Shown here: piece by piece, positions 48,501-62,000 of the stretch | How positions within the stretch are numbered: position 1 is the first letter of the stretch | Layout: each line of letters starts with the position of its first letter | Source: Eopsaltria australis | Lineage: Eukaryota; Chordata; Aves; Passeriformes; Petroicidae | Length of the DNA: 64,000 nucleotides | Direction: 5' to 3' | Assembly: GCA_034509425.1 (NCBI GenBank) | Contig: JAVTVJ010000292.1 | Coordinates: 62,001-126,000, forward strand | Notes under the pieces: generated by a model | Database searches by the model: none | The model's input: only the letters and a program-made list of their open reading frames with translations | What the model was told of the DNA's origin: nothing | Position numbers and translations under genes: made by a program

Positions 48501-51500
48501 TTAGGGTCCACATCCATCTAGAGCTCCAGATGCCTCCAGAGAACCCACAAAGGGATAAAAACCAACTCTGCTTCCAGCCAAACTGGAATGCAAGCCAGCA
48601 GTCCCTTGGGGGTGGCAGCCAGAGGACAATCCACATCTGTCCACCTGTATGTATGGCCCAGTCAGGTACCTCCCAGCACAGGAGCCTGATGTTGGAGGGG
48701 ACCACTGGAATGATCACCCACTGCCAGCTCTGTCAGGAGTAGTTCCCATCTGCTCTGCAGCTGATGGGGGGCTCTGGAGGGAAGCTTCTGGAAGAACTAA
48801 ATCACCAAGCCCACAGAAGCTCTGCCGATTGCCAGACACCAGGAGAGCTGTCTGGAGCACAGTTAGTTTGTGCCTGCCTAGATTAAGAGCTGCATCTCCA
48901 TGAACTCAGGCAGTTGTTCCTGATCTGAGGTCCCCCTTTTCCCATAAGCTCAAGCAGAGCCTCTGGCTGCCCCAGCACTGTCAAAGCACAGGTCACCCAG
49001 CCAAGGCCACAGTGGGAAGCAGCCTGGGATCCAAAATATCTGCCTGCTGAGCATGAAAGTCATTTGTTCTGCAAGCAGAAGAGGCCTGACAAAGCACCTG
49101 AGGGATCCCAGTCTGCCTCTGCAAAGGTGTGATGGAAGCAGCACAGAGCAGTCAAATCCCTGTTTCCATGCTCTGTCCCAGCTAACTGAAGCCTGAAGGC
49201 AGGGTCTGCCACCAACCCAGGAACTCCAGGTTGGTTTGACATAAGCTGTCATGAAGGACACAAACACTGAGCTGACACATCCCCTACCACAGGCACAGAG
49301 CAGTCAAAGCCAGCCAGGAGCCAGCACACCTTCAGCTGCTGCTCCAGCCCTGCTTTCCTTTCTTCCACAGATCTCCCTCCACCATCCCCTGCTACTATGT
49401 CAGGTTGCCCTCACAGCTCTGCTCACCTCTTTGCAGCGCATCCTGCGGCTGGACATCTTGAAGTAGTACTCACTCAGCCCGTCGGGGCTCAGCAGGTCCT
49501 GGGAGCACGCCTGCAGCAGCGCACGCACCGACTTCTCCGACTCAAACACCAGGTAGACGTATCCTTTGCAGGGGAAGGGAAAGGAGCAGCTGTTAGAGCT
49601 GTGGTGGAGGAGGAACAGATCATCCCAGTTTGCAGACATCCTCAAGATCACTCTTGGGTGCCACCTGAAGTATCTGTGTGGCAGCTCTTGCTGGTCCCAG
49701 CACACTCTAATGTATAAGCCAAGCTGGGAAGAGCCCAAACTCAAGCACAGCATGAGAGGCAGGATGCCCATATCCAGGGCCATGGTCCATCATCCACAAA
49801 CCACACCTGGACATGCCAGGTGGGCACCACCAGCCTGGCCACAGTCAGGTCAGCAGGAAAACAGATCCTGCTTTGTATTTAGGATGGCCTGGCTGAAATA
49901 CAGTCCAGGGTTTTATGGTTCCTTTCATAGATGGCAGTGCTCTACCTCACATTGCTCCAGTGACTGAATGGGGCCATCAGGCACTACGAGGCCTCCAAAC
50001 CAGCCACTTCCTACACCCTGTAACTAATTCCTGCTTACACAATATGTCAGCGCAGCTGCACATGCTGGCAGTAGGACCAGCAGCTGTTCCAGAGCCACAG
50101 CCTTACTCCAGAAACACACAGAGAGGGTTCCCCAAGCCCACAGTTCTGTCCAACCCTGCTATGGATGGGTGAGGACACTGGGTTCAGGGTGCCAGTGCTC
50201 TGCAGCCCAGGTGCAGACCCAAGTGAGGGCAGGACATTACCCCAGGTGCTCTGTACCATCCAGTCACCAGCATGCAGCTGTACCATCCCAGCATCCGTGC
50301 TGTAACATAGCATGGGAAAAAAGTAACCCTACCGTGTTCGCTATTACCTTTAGGCATATTACCTTTGGGAGGACAGCGTGGGTGTTTGCCATCCTTACCG
50401 GGCCACTCCACACTCAGAGAGCCAAAAACACGGAAAGTGTTGATCAGCCCAGCTACAGACAGAAAGAGAGGTCAGTGTCCTGCATAAAAATCTCCATCCT
50501 ACACCCTCCCAATGTCAACAACCAAGGCCTTGGTAAGGGGCCTCACCTTCTGTAATGTCCCATGGGACTCCTCCCAGGAACACTTTGCAGGAGTAGACAG
50601 GGTTCTTGTAGTTTCGGGGAGGCAGCTGCCCGCTCCAGGTGCAGGTTGCTTCATTCACAGCTTGGAAAAGACACCAGTAACACTCAGTACAGAATCATTT
50701 CCTTCCCACCTTCCCACAGGTCTCCCCATATTCCCCAACTACAGGCTGAGCAGAGCTGCACAGCCACAGGCAGCTGCCTGACCAGCCTGTTCTCTCAGCA
50801 GGTAGAGTCAGAGCCAGGCTAGGGCCTGGAGCAAATTCTATGTTCATCCAGTGTCTGCACACAGGCCACCTACCCTCCCCCCAGGTGTGGGACCATCCCC
50901 TGGACCCCCCTCCCAACTCACCTGCTGCCTGCCGATGAAGCCGGGCTTCTCTCTCAATACTGAACGGGTCCTCTGGAGAGTCCAGAAGATCCCAGGAAGG
51001 CCACGCAGATGCTCCAGGCCATCTTTTTGATGCACTGGCTGGGGATGAAGTTACTGCAGCTAGGGCAGCTTGATCTTGATCCAGCTGGGATCCCACTCCC
51101 ATCTTCAAGGGGTCTCTTGACACCCCACTGAGAGGCAAGAAGGGCAGAGGAGGGGATATACGAAGGCTTGACTGCAAGAGAAAGGCCACATTGAAACCCA
51201 GCTCTGAGTAGGAGTACATAATGCCAGAGGTGAGGCATCACACTGAGGCTCTGCCCTTGCCCACAGCAGGAGAGGGAGCTCTCTGGGATCTCCTGAGACC
51301 CTCCAAGGCCTGGCAGAGGCAAGAAAGCAGCCAACCCCACTGAACCCATGCCCGTGATCAGCAGCAGTGATCATTAAGCAGGAGGCACTTCACAGACCAC
51401 CAAGCCAACAGCTACCCCTGGCTGCACAGCCTCAAGAACAGGGTCACCCTGGGGAGCACCAGCCACCCCAGAAGGAGCCTCAGGCTCTGTGCTGTGCCCA

Positions 51501-52794
51501 CAGTGGGCAGGGCTTGTTGGAAGTGTCCACTCTGCAGACACCAGCTGGATCTCATCCTCACAGCCCAGCTCTGGGGCTGGTAGACCAGGGAGTGAGCACC
51601 ATGGACCACAGCTCATCCCAGGGCAGGAGGAAGAATAGCTCAGACTAATGGAACAGCAGGGAGGCAAGATGCTGCACAGCTCAGTGCCAGCTGTGCTGCA
51701 GAGCTGTCCCTGTGCTGCCACGACAGCCACCCACACCAGGGCCATGCTGAGAGTCCTGCCCTTCACAAACAAGGCCAGCAACAGAGCCGTGTGCCCTGCA
51801 CTGCCACCATCACTTAGCACATCCTCATTCTCTAGGGTGGATCACAATCAGCCCCACATCCAGTCAGCTCTGTCCTTCACACCCACCCCCAAAACAGGGG
51901 TCAAGGCCACGGCCACACCACAGCAGAGCCTGGAGCAGCTCCTGGCTTTATCCTCCTGTGCCAAGGCCAGGCCATGCAGCAGCATCCCAGAGCTGGCTGG
52001 AGCTAGGCTACCCTGCTGGCAACCCAGAGCTGCCACCACAGACCCATCAAAGCAGACTGGGGCAGCCAGACAGACACTCACTTGCTCCCTGCCTTCCAAA
52101 TTTAGCTGTGCTTTAGGGAACAGGAGCAGGCTAGACCCAGTTTGCTCTAAAAGAAACCATCCTGACATGGAGAAGTGCAGTCAGCAAATGGGAAGAGCAA
52201 TGAAAGGCAGGAACAGTAGCTCCTGAGAAGTCCAGGCTGGATCAGCCACCTCCCTGCTGGGATCAGGGCACAGACACCCCCCTGCCACACACCAGCTCAA
52301 GCACTCAAGATTCCTCTGAGAGCTACTGCAACCCAGTAGGGCTGCAAGCACAGACCCAAAAGGCCAAAATATTAGCTCAGAAGAAAAAATATGAGGATAC
52401 TGCTGGCTTGTGCTGAGGGACTGCATGAGCAGCCTTTCTCCCAAACCCTGAGCTGTGCCAGAGTGTGCACAACAGCTCCTCCCAGCATTCCCTCCCAATC
52501 CTGAGCAGGCAGGGCTCTTGGCTGGCAGCTATTCTGTGCTCCCCAAAAAACACAGCAAGACCCCAGGACCCAAACTTACAATCAAGTCTGAGAGGTGGTC
52601 AGAACCAGAGCTGAACCCACTGGTGTCCGAGTCCGAGGGGCTGCTGGAGCGGGAGTCCAGGAGGGAGCGGGAGCTCCTCAGCGATGGTGTGGAAAACTTT
52701 TCTGGCAGGTCTGAACCAATGGGGTCTAAAGGCAGAAAACCCAGTGGGGGCTTCCCCAGGACGTTCCCGAGAGGGTTACTCAGCATGCTGAGAA
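45570..52794 (-). CDS. CPEB1: CPEB1, cytoplasmic polyadenylation element-binding protein (5' partial)
   Basis: Nine exons on the minus strand: 52580-52794, 50922-51171, 50547-50660, 50348-50452, 49427-49563, 48230-48428, 46685-46779, 46378-46458, 45570-45680. They encode the last 435 residues; about 130 N-terminal residues of the usual ~565 lie upstream. Parts in order: a regulatory region with an Aurora-A/CaMKII-type LDSR site and the TSGFSSGSD phosphodegron; a linker with [14 protein letters not shown]1 ([25 protein letters not shown]); RRM2 ([27 protein letters not shown]); and a cysteine-histidine zinc-binding domain ([22 protein letters not shown]), ending NQKNRDSS. The protein binds UUUUAU elements and controls poly(A) length and translation in oocytes and neurons. 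Exon 50348-50452 has two donors 15 nt apart. Confidence 0.96.
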
Positions 52795-55700
52795 CTGCAA
52801 CAGAGAGAGACAGAGTCTGTCAGAGCTGCAGCACAACACTGCTCCTTCCTCCTGGCTCCCGTGGCCCAGGAGGCCACCTGCACTCCTGTGAGCCCGCAGA
52901 TGGAACGTGTGGGAGGTGGCACCTCTGGTGTTTGCCATCAGCTGGGCCATGGTGCTGCACAGAACCCACAGCAGCCTGGTGTGGCTGACAAACACAAAGG
53001 TGGGTTATGGGACAGACTGACCAGGAGAACCCACTTCATCTGGGAGAAGTTCAGAGACCCCCACACCCCAGATTATGGACCTCAGAAGTGCTCTGGGACA
53101 GGACCCTCTGCTTGCTCCTGTCACTTGTCCTGGAGCAAGCTGGGGCTCAGGGGGGCAGCTTCCCAGGGATGGGGGCACACACCAGTGGCAGGCACACCTG
53201 GCCCACCAGCAGGGATTTTCAGGCTCTGAGGTGGGACACTGCTCACATCATCCCTGGCCAGGAGCTGGCTGTGGAAAGCCAGGAAGGTGCCAGCCTGGGC
53301 TGCTGACAGAGAGGCTTCACTGTCCCTGGTGTGTGTTCACAGCAAGTCTGTCTGGTCAGGCCTCTGCCTCAGAGCCTGCAGACAAGGATGTGTCAGACTG
53401 CTTTCCTCACACTGCAGGTTTTCCTCCCACTGAGGAGAATCCAGGAAAATGCCTCCCCTACAAAGAGAGCTGCTTCTGAGCAGAGGACCAGGCCGTCCAA
53501 AGGTCGTAAGTCACATCCTGGTCAGTGATGTGGGGGCAGCTGCCACCCACAAGGAGAGGGAACGTAGGGCAGGGATCCCACAGGGGCACAACACAAGCCA
53601 GTCTGTCCAAAAGAAGCAAGTCTCAGCAAGCTGAATGTGTACCCAAACCAAGTGAAAAGAGCAAAGCATTCAGAAATGGTTTTAATTATTCAGAGGCTGC
53701 AAAACAAGGCAGCTTTGCCCTGAAGCTTTCAGTTTTCAGCAAAGCAAATTTGGGATCCAGTCAAGATCCTCCAAAGCCTCACCTGATCTCAGCAAGATGA
53801 ACCACCAAGTTTTAACCCAGATTTTCAGCAGCTCCTATGCAGATGAGGATTAATAATCCAAACCACCAGCCAAATCAGGAGAGTGACAACACCATTGTGC
53901 TTGAGTGCACTACGGTCAGACACCAGGACAGCGCAGTGTCAGCGCCAGGGAGAGCTGCTGAGTGCAACTGAGGAGAGATGCTGGGATGTACCAAACCCAA
54001 GCTGCATTATCCAATGAAACACCTGCTGTGAAGCTGGAATCTCCAGCCCCACACTTGGGGAGAAACCTCACCCCACCAACAGTGACTCCACACAGGTACA
54101 AGCAGGTCCTTTACTTGAAGTATCTCCCTCAAATCAAGGCAGAGCCCTCAGCAACAGTCACATCATCTTCCCACATTTGCAGAGCCTTATCTCTGAGAGG
54201 TTTCCCTGTTTTGGCTACATCACAGGACCAGGAGCTCACTTCTGACCACACTGAGAACGGGACCTCCTGCCCTTTGCTCTCCCCGACAGGCAGCACCTGT
54301 GCTCACACCCAGCCCTGCAGCCACAGGAAAATACTGGCCAGCCCAGCAGTCCCTTACCTGGGCAGAGCCCGGGCAGCAGCAGCCCCAGGACCGAGGGAAT
54401 GTGGCACAGCTGGGGAGGTGATGCTCCCTTCTAGTCACAGCTCTGAGCAGAGCACAGCAACTCCCAGCCCCGGCAAGCTGCACTCACTGCTCTGCCGACT
54501 TCTCTGAAGCCACGTGATGCGTTTAAAAATACAGCCGGCGTATTGTTCTGGGGAGACAGCTGAATCTGTCCGACAGGCTCCAAAATCTGATTAGTCACTA
54601 AACAGCACAAGAGGCAAAGCAAAGCAGCTGATCCCACAGCCCAAGCCCTGCTGCCAACAAATGCTCCCGCGCTGACACCCTCCTCCTCTCCAGCCAGTGA
54701 GGAGCGTGGGTTTGGAACGCCAGCAGCCCTGTGCTGACCCCAGCTGCACAGCATTCCAGAGACCTGGAGCAGCTAACACCAGGCAGACTGCTACCAGATA
54801 ATGCTGCTCTGCCCCTCATCTCCTGGCTAGCAGGGATGTGGGACCAGAACTCCATTTAGGATGCAACAGCAAGGGGTTGGGGTTCATTGGGAGCTCCCAG
54901 TGGCATTACAGGGTCCAGCTGCTCTGCCCTATTTATGACACCCTCATCTCTGCCACCACATACACATTTCTCAGCTCTCACAGCAGCTACAAAACCAGTA
55001 AGGCCAGTATGAGCACACTGAAGTAGCAGGCCTTTAAAGGGATCTACTGTCTGGGCATCCACCACCACCACACAAAATCCTGCCAGCTTCAACTGCCCCA
55101 ATCCTAACCTCACGTCCTGGAAGCGCTGAGATCCTGTCATTAACATGGATGGATTCCATCCACTTCAGAAGCTTTGACAGCTCTGCACAGAGGCAGCACT
55201 TGATTATGTACTCTGTAGGACAAACTGAGCTTGTGGAAGACCAGTGGGCCTGACTCAGCTTCACCTGGTACCCACAGCCGCTCTCAGGGGCATTGGGAGG
55301 AAAAGCAACGAGCCAAACTCAGCATTTCCTCTTTTATCCCTGCTCAGTGACCAGGCTGTGTGCCCTGATGCCCAGCTGAGCAGGTAGCCTAGGAAACACC
55401 AGCATGAGACACTCAGATCTTATTCCTCATCAGCACCATCCCCAAGGCATCCTGCTCTAACCCACCAAACCCCTCCTGAGGAACAGGGCACAAGAGCCCA
55501 ACACAGGCTGCCCACCTAAAAAAAGCCTTCACGGCATTGGGGCCACACTTCTTCCTGGGGAAGTTGGCCTTGTCTCCCCTTCCAAGCAGACAGCTCATGT
55601 AAGGGAAAAAATCATTCCCAACACACATGCAAGATGCATCAGCAATTCCTGGAGTCAAGAGCACACCTGAAAGTCTCAAAGTGAAAAAGCAAATATCATG

Positions 55701-56714
55701 GAACTACTCAGGGTAAGGAAAAAACATGAGCACAAAAGTCTTTTTCACACCTAGAGGGGAAATTTTAACTGAGGGGTCAACATGACTTCCATTCACCAAG
55801 AGCTTTTCCTGCCTGTGCTCAATGCAGCAAAGGAGGCACATGGCAATGCTCCTCTGCAGGGGACAGCAGAAAAGGAGCTTTTAATAGAATCTGGGCACTG
55901 ACTTTTGACTCACTGCTGCAGCTCTAACGCCTGACACAGAGCCAGCGTGCCCTGCTCCATCTCTGGGTGTGCCAGCCCAGCACTGGCAGGTTTGAGCTCT
56001 GTGGAACAGCCGTGACACCACATGGCACTGCCAGGTCCTGACCACACTCCCTGGAGAAGGAGCACATTTCAAACTCCTCCTCCTCCTGAGCTTTCCCCAG
56101 TAAGCACTGTTTGGACACACCATTATTCCTGCATCACCCCAGAGCCCCTAAAGGTACCCAGGGGAGCACACTCAAGACTCTTGGACCCATCACACCTGAG
56201 CCGGACACTTGACAGAAACAAGCAGCTACACTGAGCCCAACAGTGGTGGTTTCAACTCTTGAGGTCAACTCCACCTGTGGACCCCAAATTATCCTTTAAA
56301 TCCTGTTACCAACCACTGAACTACCACATTTAATGTGAGTTTACCCTACTCTCAAGCAGATTGCTCCACCAGCACAAGCTGCAATTCAGAGCACACTTTG
56401 GGAAAGCGTTCCCAACAGCAAGATGCCCAATCTAAGCACTAAGAACAGCTTTTACTATTCCATCCAGCAGTTAAGACAGGCCATTTAAGACTTCCAGCAC
56501 CTTGGAGCACACAGTTCTTCCCTGTACACTGTAATTTACAGCCATCTGATATGTAGACCTTCCTGGTACCTTTGCCCATGCCTGTACTGTAAGAAATCAA
56601 AGTAAAGATGAACCCCAAGGATTGTTGGTGCTGGCAGCTCAGGGAAAGAAGGGCTCTGGGAAAATAACCACTATGCTGATGACAAATGACAGCTTACTGC
56701 CTTGGATAACACCT

Positions 56715-56905
56715 TAAGAGCAACAGGATCATTTAGGTTGGAAAAGACCTCCAACAGAGTTCAACCTTTGACCAATCACCACCTTGCCAGCTAAACCAGA
56801 GCACCAAGTGCCACATCCAGACATTTCACGTGGAGCATCCACTGAGTTTACACCCAATGGACAGGGCTGACCAGAACCTCAGCCACCTCCACACTGCCCT
56901 TTGAA
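56715..56905 (-). repeat. CR1 LINE 3' tail fragment
   Basis: Reads 'gatcatttaggttggaaaag' then 'acctccaacagagttcaacc', the antisense CR1 3' end. The following 'ccagctaaaccagagcacca' and 'agtgccacatccagacattt' continue the element with substitutions. Confidence 0.85.
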
Positions 56906-57806
56906 CAAACTGCTTCAAGCTCAGCTCTGTGGGAGACCACCCAGCCGACAGCATATGAGATCAATACTGACACTCCTCACTCCCTGGTGCATCAGTTTAG
57001 TCAAATTATCCAGAAACTGAGTCTTGCCCAGAGCAAAAATCCCTCTCATGCAGCAGCTGCCCAGGTTCTTCCACTCAAGTTCTTTCTCCACACTCAGACC
57101 ATCAGTGGGAGCTCCCCCAGGGCTGAGAAGAGCCTTTGGCCACAGGGCCACACCCCTCAGAGTTTGGAGACACCTGGAGAGTGGGCCAAGGAACTCCCAT
57201 TGCAGGAGCAGTGAGCCAGGCCCAGCCCCTGAGCTGCCAGCCATGTCTGGCACCCACAGACTCTGTGCTCCACACTGCTGGCCACAGCCCCAGGGCCAGG
57301 GGAGCATACACACTTTTGGAAGTTATGCTCTGGAGATGTGTTCCAGCCTTTAGAAACTCACTGCAGGGCTGGAAAAAGCCGTATTTGAAAAGTCCAGGAC
57401 TTGTCTGAGCAAGGCCTTCAGAGGGTCACTTCTGCAGACTGGTACTCCCAGCAAGGTTAGGCAGAGGGACACTGCCATCTCCAGAAGTTTTTCTGCTTGG
57501 AAATTACTCAGCACAAGAAGGATGGCAAGCTGTTAAGATCTCCCCCTGCATCCACCAACTACTACATAGGCTGGAAGTTCACCCTTCTGCCTGGATCTCC
57601 CCAATTGAGATCAACAGGAATGCTCTTTGCCAGCAGAAATAAGGCAGAAGAGCCAGCTTTCAGTGACACCTGCCATGCCCAGAGGCTGCAGCACCAGATG
57701 CACATTTGGGACAGGGTAGCAGAGGAGAGAAGCAGTGTGACTGAGGCCCTGGAGACTGAACACAGTGCACTTTCTTTTGTCATGCATCAAATAAGCCTGT
57801 AAAGTT

Positions 57807-57826
57807 AAAAAAAAAAAAAAAAAAAA
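57807..57826 (+). repeat. 20-base adenine run
   Basis: An uninterrupted A20 tract preceded by 'caaataagcctgtaaagtt'. It may be the tail of an old retroposed sequence or a simple homopolymer. No parent gene, insertion-site duplication or splice evidence was seen. Confidence 0.6.
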
Positions 57827-58939
57827 GCTAATGTCCTAAACAATAGCCTGCTGCAATTCCAGAAAAACAGCTCGTCTGCAGTTTTTACCACCCAGCCAAG
57901 CTCTGCCCTGGTGGGGTGGGAGCAAGCTGAATGTTTTAGTCAGCCAAAAAGCAGCACCTCCTACAGACACAGAGAAACTCGGTGGCAAGAGAAACATTTA
58001 CACATCTGAAAAGCAAATGGGCAGCTCAACCACCTCCTACAGCTGTAGCTCAGCAGTGACACAGCCAGACAAGCTGCCAGGATGAGCTTACCCTCCTCAC
58101 ACACAAGCACCAAGCAGCCTAAGCTCATGGCAGGGAAGGGGGGTAACCAACGTTCCAGTCTGATCCTAAATTTTAGCACTTCTCACCTGCAGCTGTGGGA
58201 CCTGGAGCCGCCTGCAAGGAGCCCATGGAGCCACAGCACAGGGACATTGACTGAAGCATGGCCAGCAGCAGCTGCAGTGGCAGATGTGGGGCTGGAGCAC
58301 ACAGGACAGGGACAGGCTTTGCTTGGCACAGGGAAGGCAGACACTGGATTCTCCCTATTTACCAAACTCTTACAGGGGCACAAAAAACCCAAGGAAAAGC
58401 TGCAGCAAGAGCCGTGGCACAAAAATTTCTTCCTCTTAAGCGGAGCAGCCAAGGGACAAGGTCCAGAGGTGGAGAGGAACTGTGTCCTAAGAGCCCTGGA
58501 GCTCACCTGAGCAGCACAGTGGATTCATCCAGAGGATCTGCTCAGCTCAAATCCTCCAAATTTCATCATATTCCCATTACTCCACTGAAAAAACAGTCAG
58601 TGCTGTTATTAGAGGAGCCACACAAAGTCCAAGGCACACAGTCCTCTCCAAGCTGTATCACCACAGAAGCCCCAATAATCTTGAGCCAACTACCAGTTCT
58701 GGAGAAAAGCAGCTCCCAGAACTGCAGATGTAACCAAACCAGCAGCAACCACCATCTAAGTAGAACCTACAGCTCAGCCCATTATTTTTTTTTCTGAACT
58801 ACAAAAGAGGAACCTCTGCCCTCGCAGATTCTTCATTTGGGGCAAAGAAGAACTGAGGATATTCCAGCAGCTATTTCTGGTCTGCTAAGAAGGGGGCAGG
58901 GGAATAAAAAAAAGGCAGCATGATCCCACAGCTGAACCA

Positions 58940-59010
58940 CAGAATTAGAGTCAGGACACCTGAGGTCTATTCTTGGTTCTGGCACCAACATGGTAAGTCA
59001 CTTGCCCTGA
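58940..59010 (+). repeat. MIR-like (CORE-SINE) fragment
   Basis: The phrase 'gaggtctattcttggttctg' followed by 'gcaccaacatggtaagtcac' and 'ttgccctga' resembles the core of the ancient MIR/CORE-SINE family, in which a 'ctctgccactgac...aagtcact' order is typical. The match is short and diverged. Confidence 0.45.
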
Positions 59011-62000
59011 AAACTGGAAACAGCAGCATAACTGGGAAAAAACAGATTACTGCATTAACATCTGAGAGCACTGGTCCTCCGCTGGCACTGAGAGAAGGAC
59101 CCAGCTGACAACAAGGCTCACAGCTTCCTGAGGCAGGGAATTTACTCCTGTGTGTTTCTAGGAAGGGAAAACAGCTGCCCAAGGTAAATATAAAAATCAG
59201 AAAAGACAGCTAAAATGCAATTCAGGATTACAAGTGCCCAGGTAATTGCATTCACAAAGCAGGCTGCCACAACCACACTTGTCTTTAAAAAGATCAGAAC
59301 ACTGAAATACAGCAGGTTTTAACATGTATCAGTCCCAGAGAGATTTAAAAGCCAACATATTCAGGTCAAATTCTGCACAACAAGCTTCAGCTTCACAAGC
59401 CTCAAGAACAAACACTTCTATATTTAAGTACCAAACTCTTCTCAATTATCTGCCGCAACATCTAGGGTGCAAATTGTGCCTTGTGTGTTACCTGAGGTGA
59501 TAACAAGGGTGAGTGACTCATCCTCAGCTGCATCACAGTTTGGGGGTGTCAAGGCCAGGGTACCACCTTTAGAAGGGGGACAGGGTGTTGGACAGACCCC
59601 TCTGTAGGCTGCAGTGAAGGAAGAACAACTGAAAAAAAGACAGACTTCAGTCCCAAACTCAGTTATATTTGGGAAATGGCACGTAAGCCTCACTAAGGCC
59701 TTCAGCTGGCATAAAAGCCACTGCTAGACTGGCACTCCCAAACCCCATCAGCGATGCCTGCAGGTTCCCAGTTACCTTCCAGAGGTCTGCACCCCTTAGC
59801 ATCACAGCTTGGGAATTTGCCTCACCTTCTCCTCCACACTCTTGGGGAGAAAAGCCAGCAGAGGAGTGAGGAGGGAGCTGGCATGTCCCTGTGGCCATTT
59901 CAAATCTGTGGCACCAGCTGCCGTGCCTGAGAGCAGCCTCTGAGCTGGCAGCAGCACAGACAGCACCTGTGATTCAGCTGTTTTGCCATCGCCTAAGGGA
60001 CCAAGCATAGGGGAAGTGAGCCTGGAGATGTGGATAGAAGGTGCAACTCTGGCTGGAAATGCTCTGCCCAGTGCCCCAGCCCTACAGCAGCACCACTCAG
60101 CCCCTGTGCAGCGACAGCTCAAGGACCACGGTGCACTTTGGAAGGGGATATTTCCAAGACAGCTCAGGGGATGTGCCCACTTAAAAGGGTGTTTTTGTGG
60201 GAACATCAAGGCAGAATTAGTTTCTGGAGCCCCCTTGGGCTACATTATTTCTGCTACCCTCTAGCAGCTTTCCTACCCTGCTCTGAGCAAGAGCCTGACA
60301 GGGTAACCTCAAGATGTTCCTTTCAACTGGAGTTATCCTAAAATCCCCAGCCTGCCAAGAGCACTGCCGAGGGCCCACAAGCCTCTGCTACAGACACTGG
60401 GAGAGCAGGTCCAAAAGCTGTTCCCTACCCAGCTCCATGTGAAAGCACTCATGTCAGCATGTGCTGTGGAGTTTGCAGCAAGGGCACTGAGTCAAAAACA
60501 CATTCAAGGCCTCTTCTAGAGAGCTCCCATGCTCCTGATGGAGCTGCAGCAGAGTCTTTTGGGTCAGCTCTGCCCAGCAAGGAACCCTCACATCCATCCA
60601 CTGCTTAGACACATAGCAGTGCAAGGGCTGAAGGAAAACCTCCTCATCTCTCACTTGACTGGTGCAATTTTGGGGATGAATCTTACTCCAGGCCAAGGTT
60701 TGCACACACTAAACCACCCTCCCTGCTGCTACCTCCAATATCAATCACAGAAAAGACTAGGCCACAAATTGCCTGGGGCAGTTCAGACACACCAAACAGC
60801 AGCTCCAATGCTCTCCTTGGAAGGGAACGTACCTTTTAAGGCTCAATTCCAGAGTGAGCCAAGAGAAACGTTCTGCAAACCACCACTGGACACTGCCACA
60901 GGGCTGGCTCCAGAGGCCACAGTCAAACACTCCTCCCTGACAGGGGAGGGTTTTGGGTGGCACATGCCTGTTTCCACAAGCTGCCCCCAGCACAGGACTG
61001 GAGCTGCCCTGACCCACTTCACTTCTGGCTGGATACAAACAGAGATGCTGGTTGGGTTCCTGTTCCAGTTACTCCTCTATTTGCATCTTCTGTTTTACAG
61101 CATCAGCGCAGATAAAAATAAATCTGTTTTAGGAGAAGCTGCTTAAATGGAAGCTTCAAGAGTTGGATTGAGAGCAACTTCCATTAGAAACCAATCGCAA
61201 GCTCAAGTTTGATACTTCTTTTACTTATTTGATACATATTTTATTCTGTTAAGGATCAAATACCGCTGCTACATGAGCAGCATGCAGCTATTAAGTGCTT
61301 CCCTGCTTCCCATTCCCCAGCACGGCTGGCTGGAGCCAAGCACGGAGGAATCAGCCCACAGAGAGTGAGCAGCTCTTATGGAACCATATTCAAGGAACAA
61401 GTGCCCATTAAGTACCCACATCAAGTAAGTCCTTAGAAAAGCCTTACAAGCACTAGGGTGGCATGGCACAAGCTTTTCCTAAGGCTGTCTCAGGTACTCC
61501 TGGAATACCAGCACCAAGTAGGACATCAGGAGAGTCAAACCAGCTTCCCAGCTTTGTGCCCTTACAGTGTTATCATCCACAACCTTCACACAGAAAACAA
61601 CACCACCACCACATCTGTGCTTCCATTACTATGCTCTGAACATCAGCAAGCTGCTCCCAAAGAACCAGGCTGCTGGGAAAGCCTATCCTCCCTCCTCAAG
61701 GGAACAAAGGACACCAAGAACATGTAATTCAGGACCACCACCAAAACTCTGGATACCTGTTTTCCTGAACAGGTCCAAAGTCAGCGGGAGTTGCTCTTCC
61801 CTCCTCATCCCCACAGCACAAAGGAACCTTTCACTGAGTTTTCTAGGCATACTTGGGCTTAGATGGAAGTAAGTCTCAGGTGAAGTGCTCTCCCCCCACA
61901 CCCAAAACAACCCTTCCATTACACAGCAGGAAAAATCATCCTTGGATACTCTGATGCCAACCTAGTGCTCTCCAGACACTGAGCTCTCCATCACAATGAG

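Noticed and set aside
59442..59693. 83-codon minus-strand open frame considered as the missing CPEB1 N-terminal exon
   Set aside because: Its sequence does not resemble any known CPEB1 N-terminal segment, and good splice sites in the right phase were not seen.
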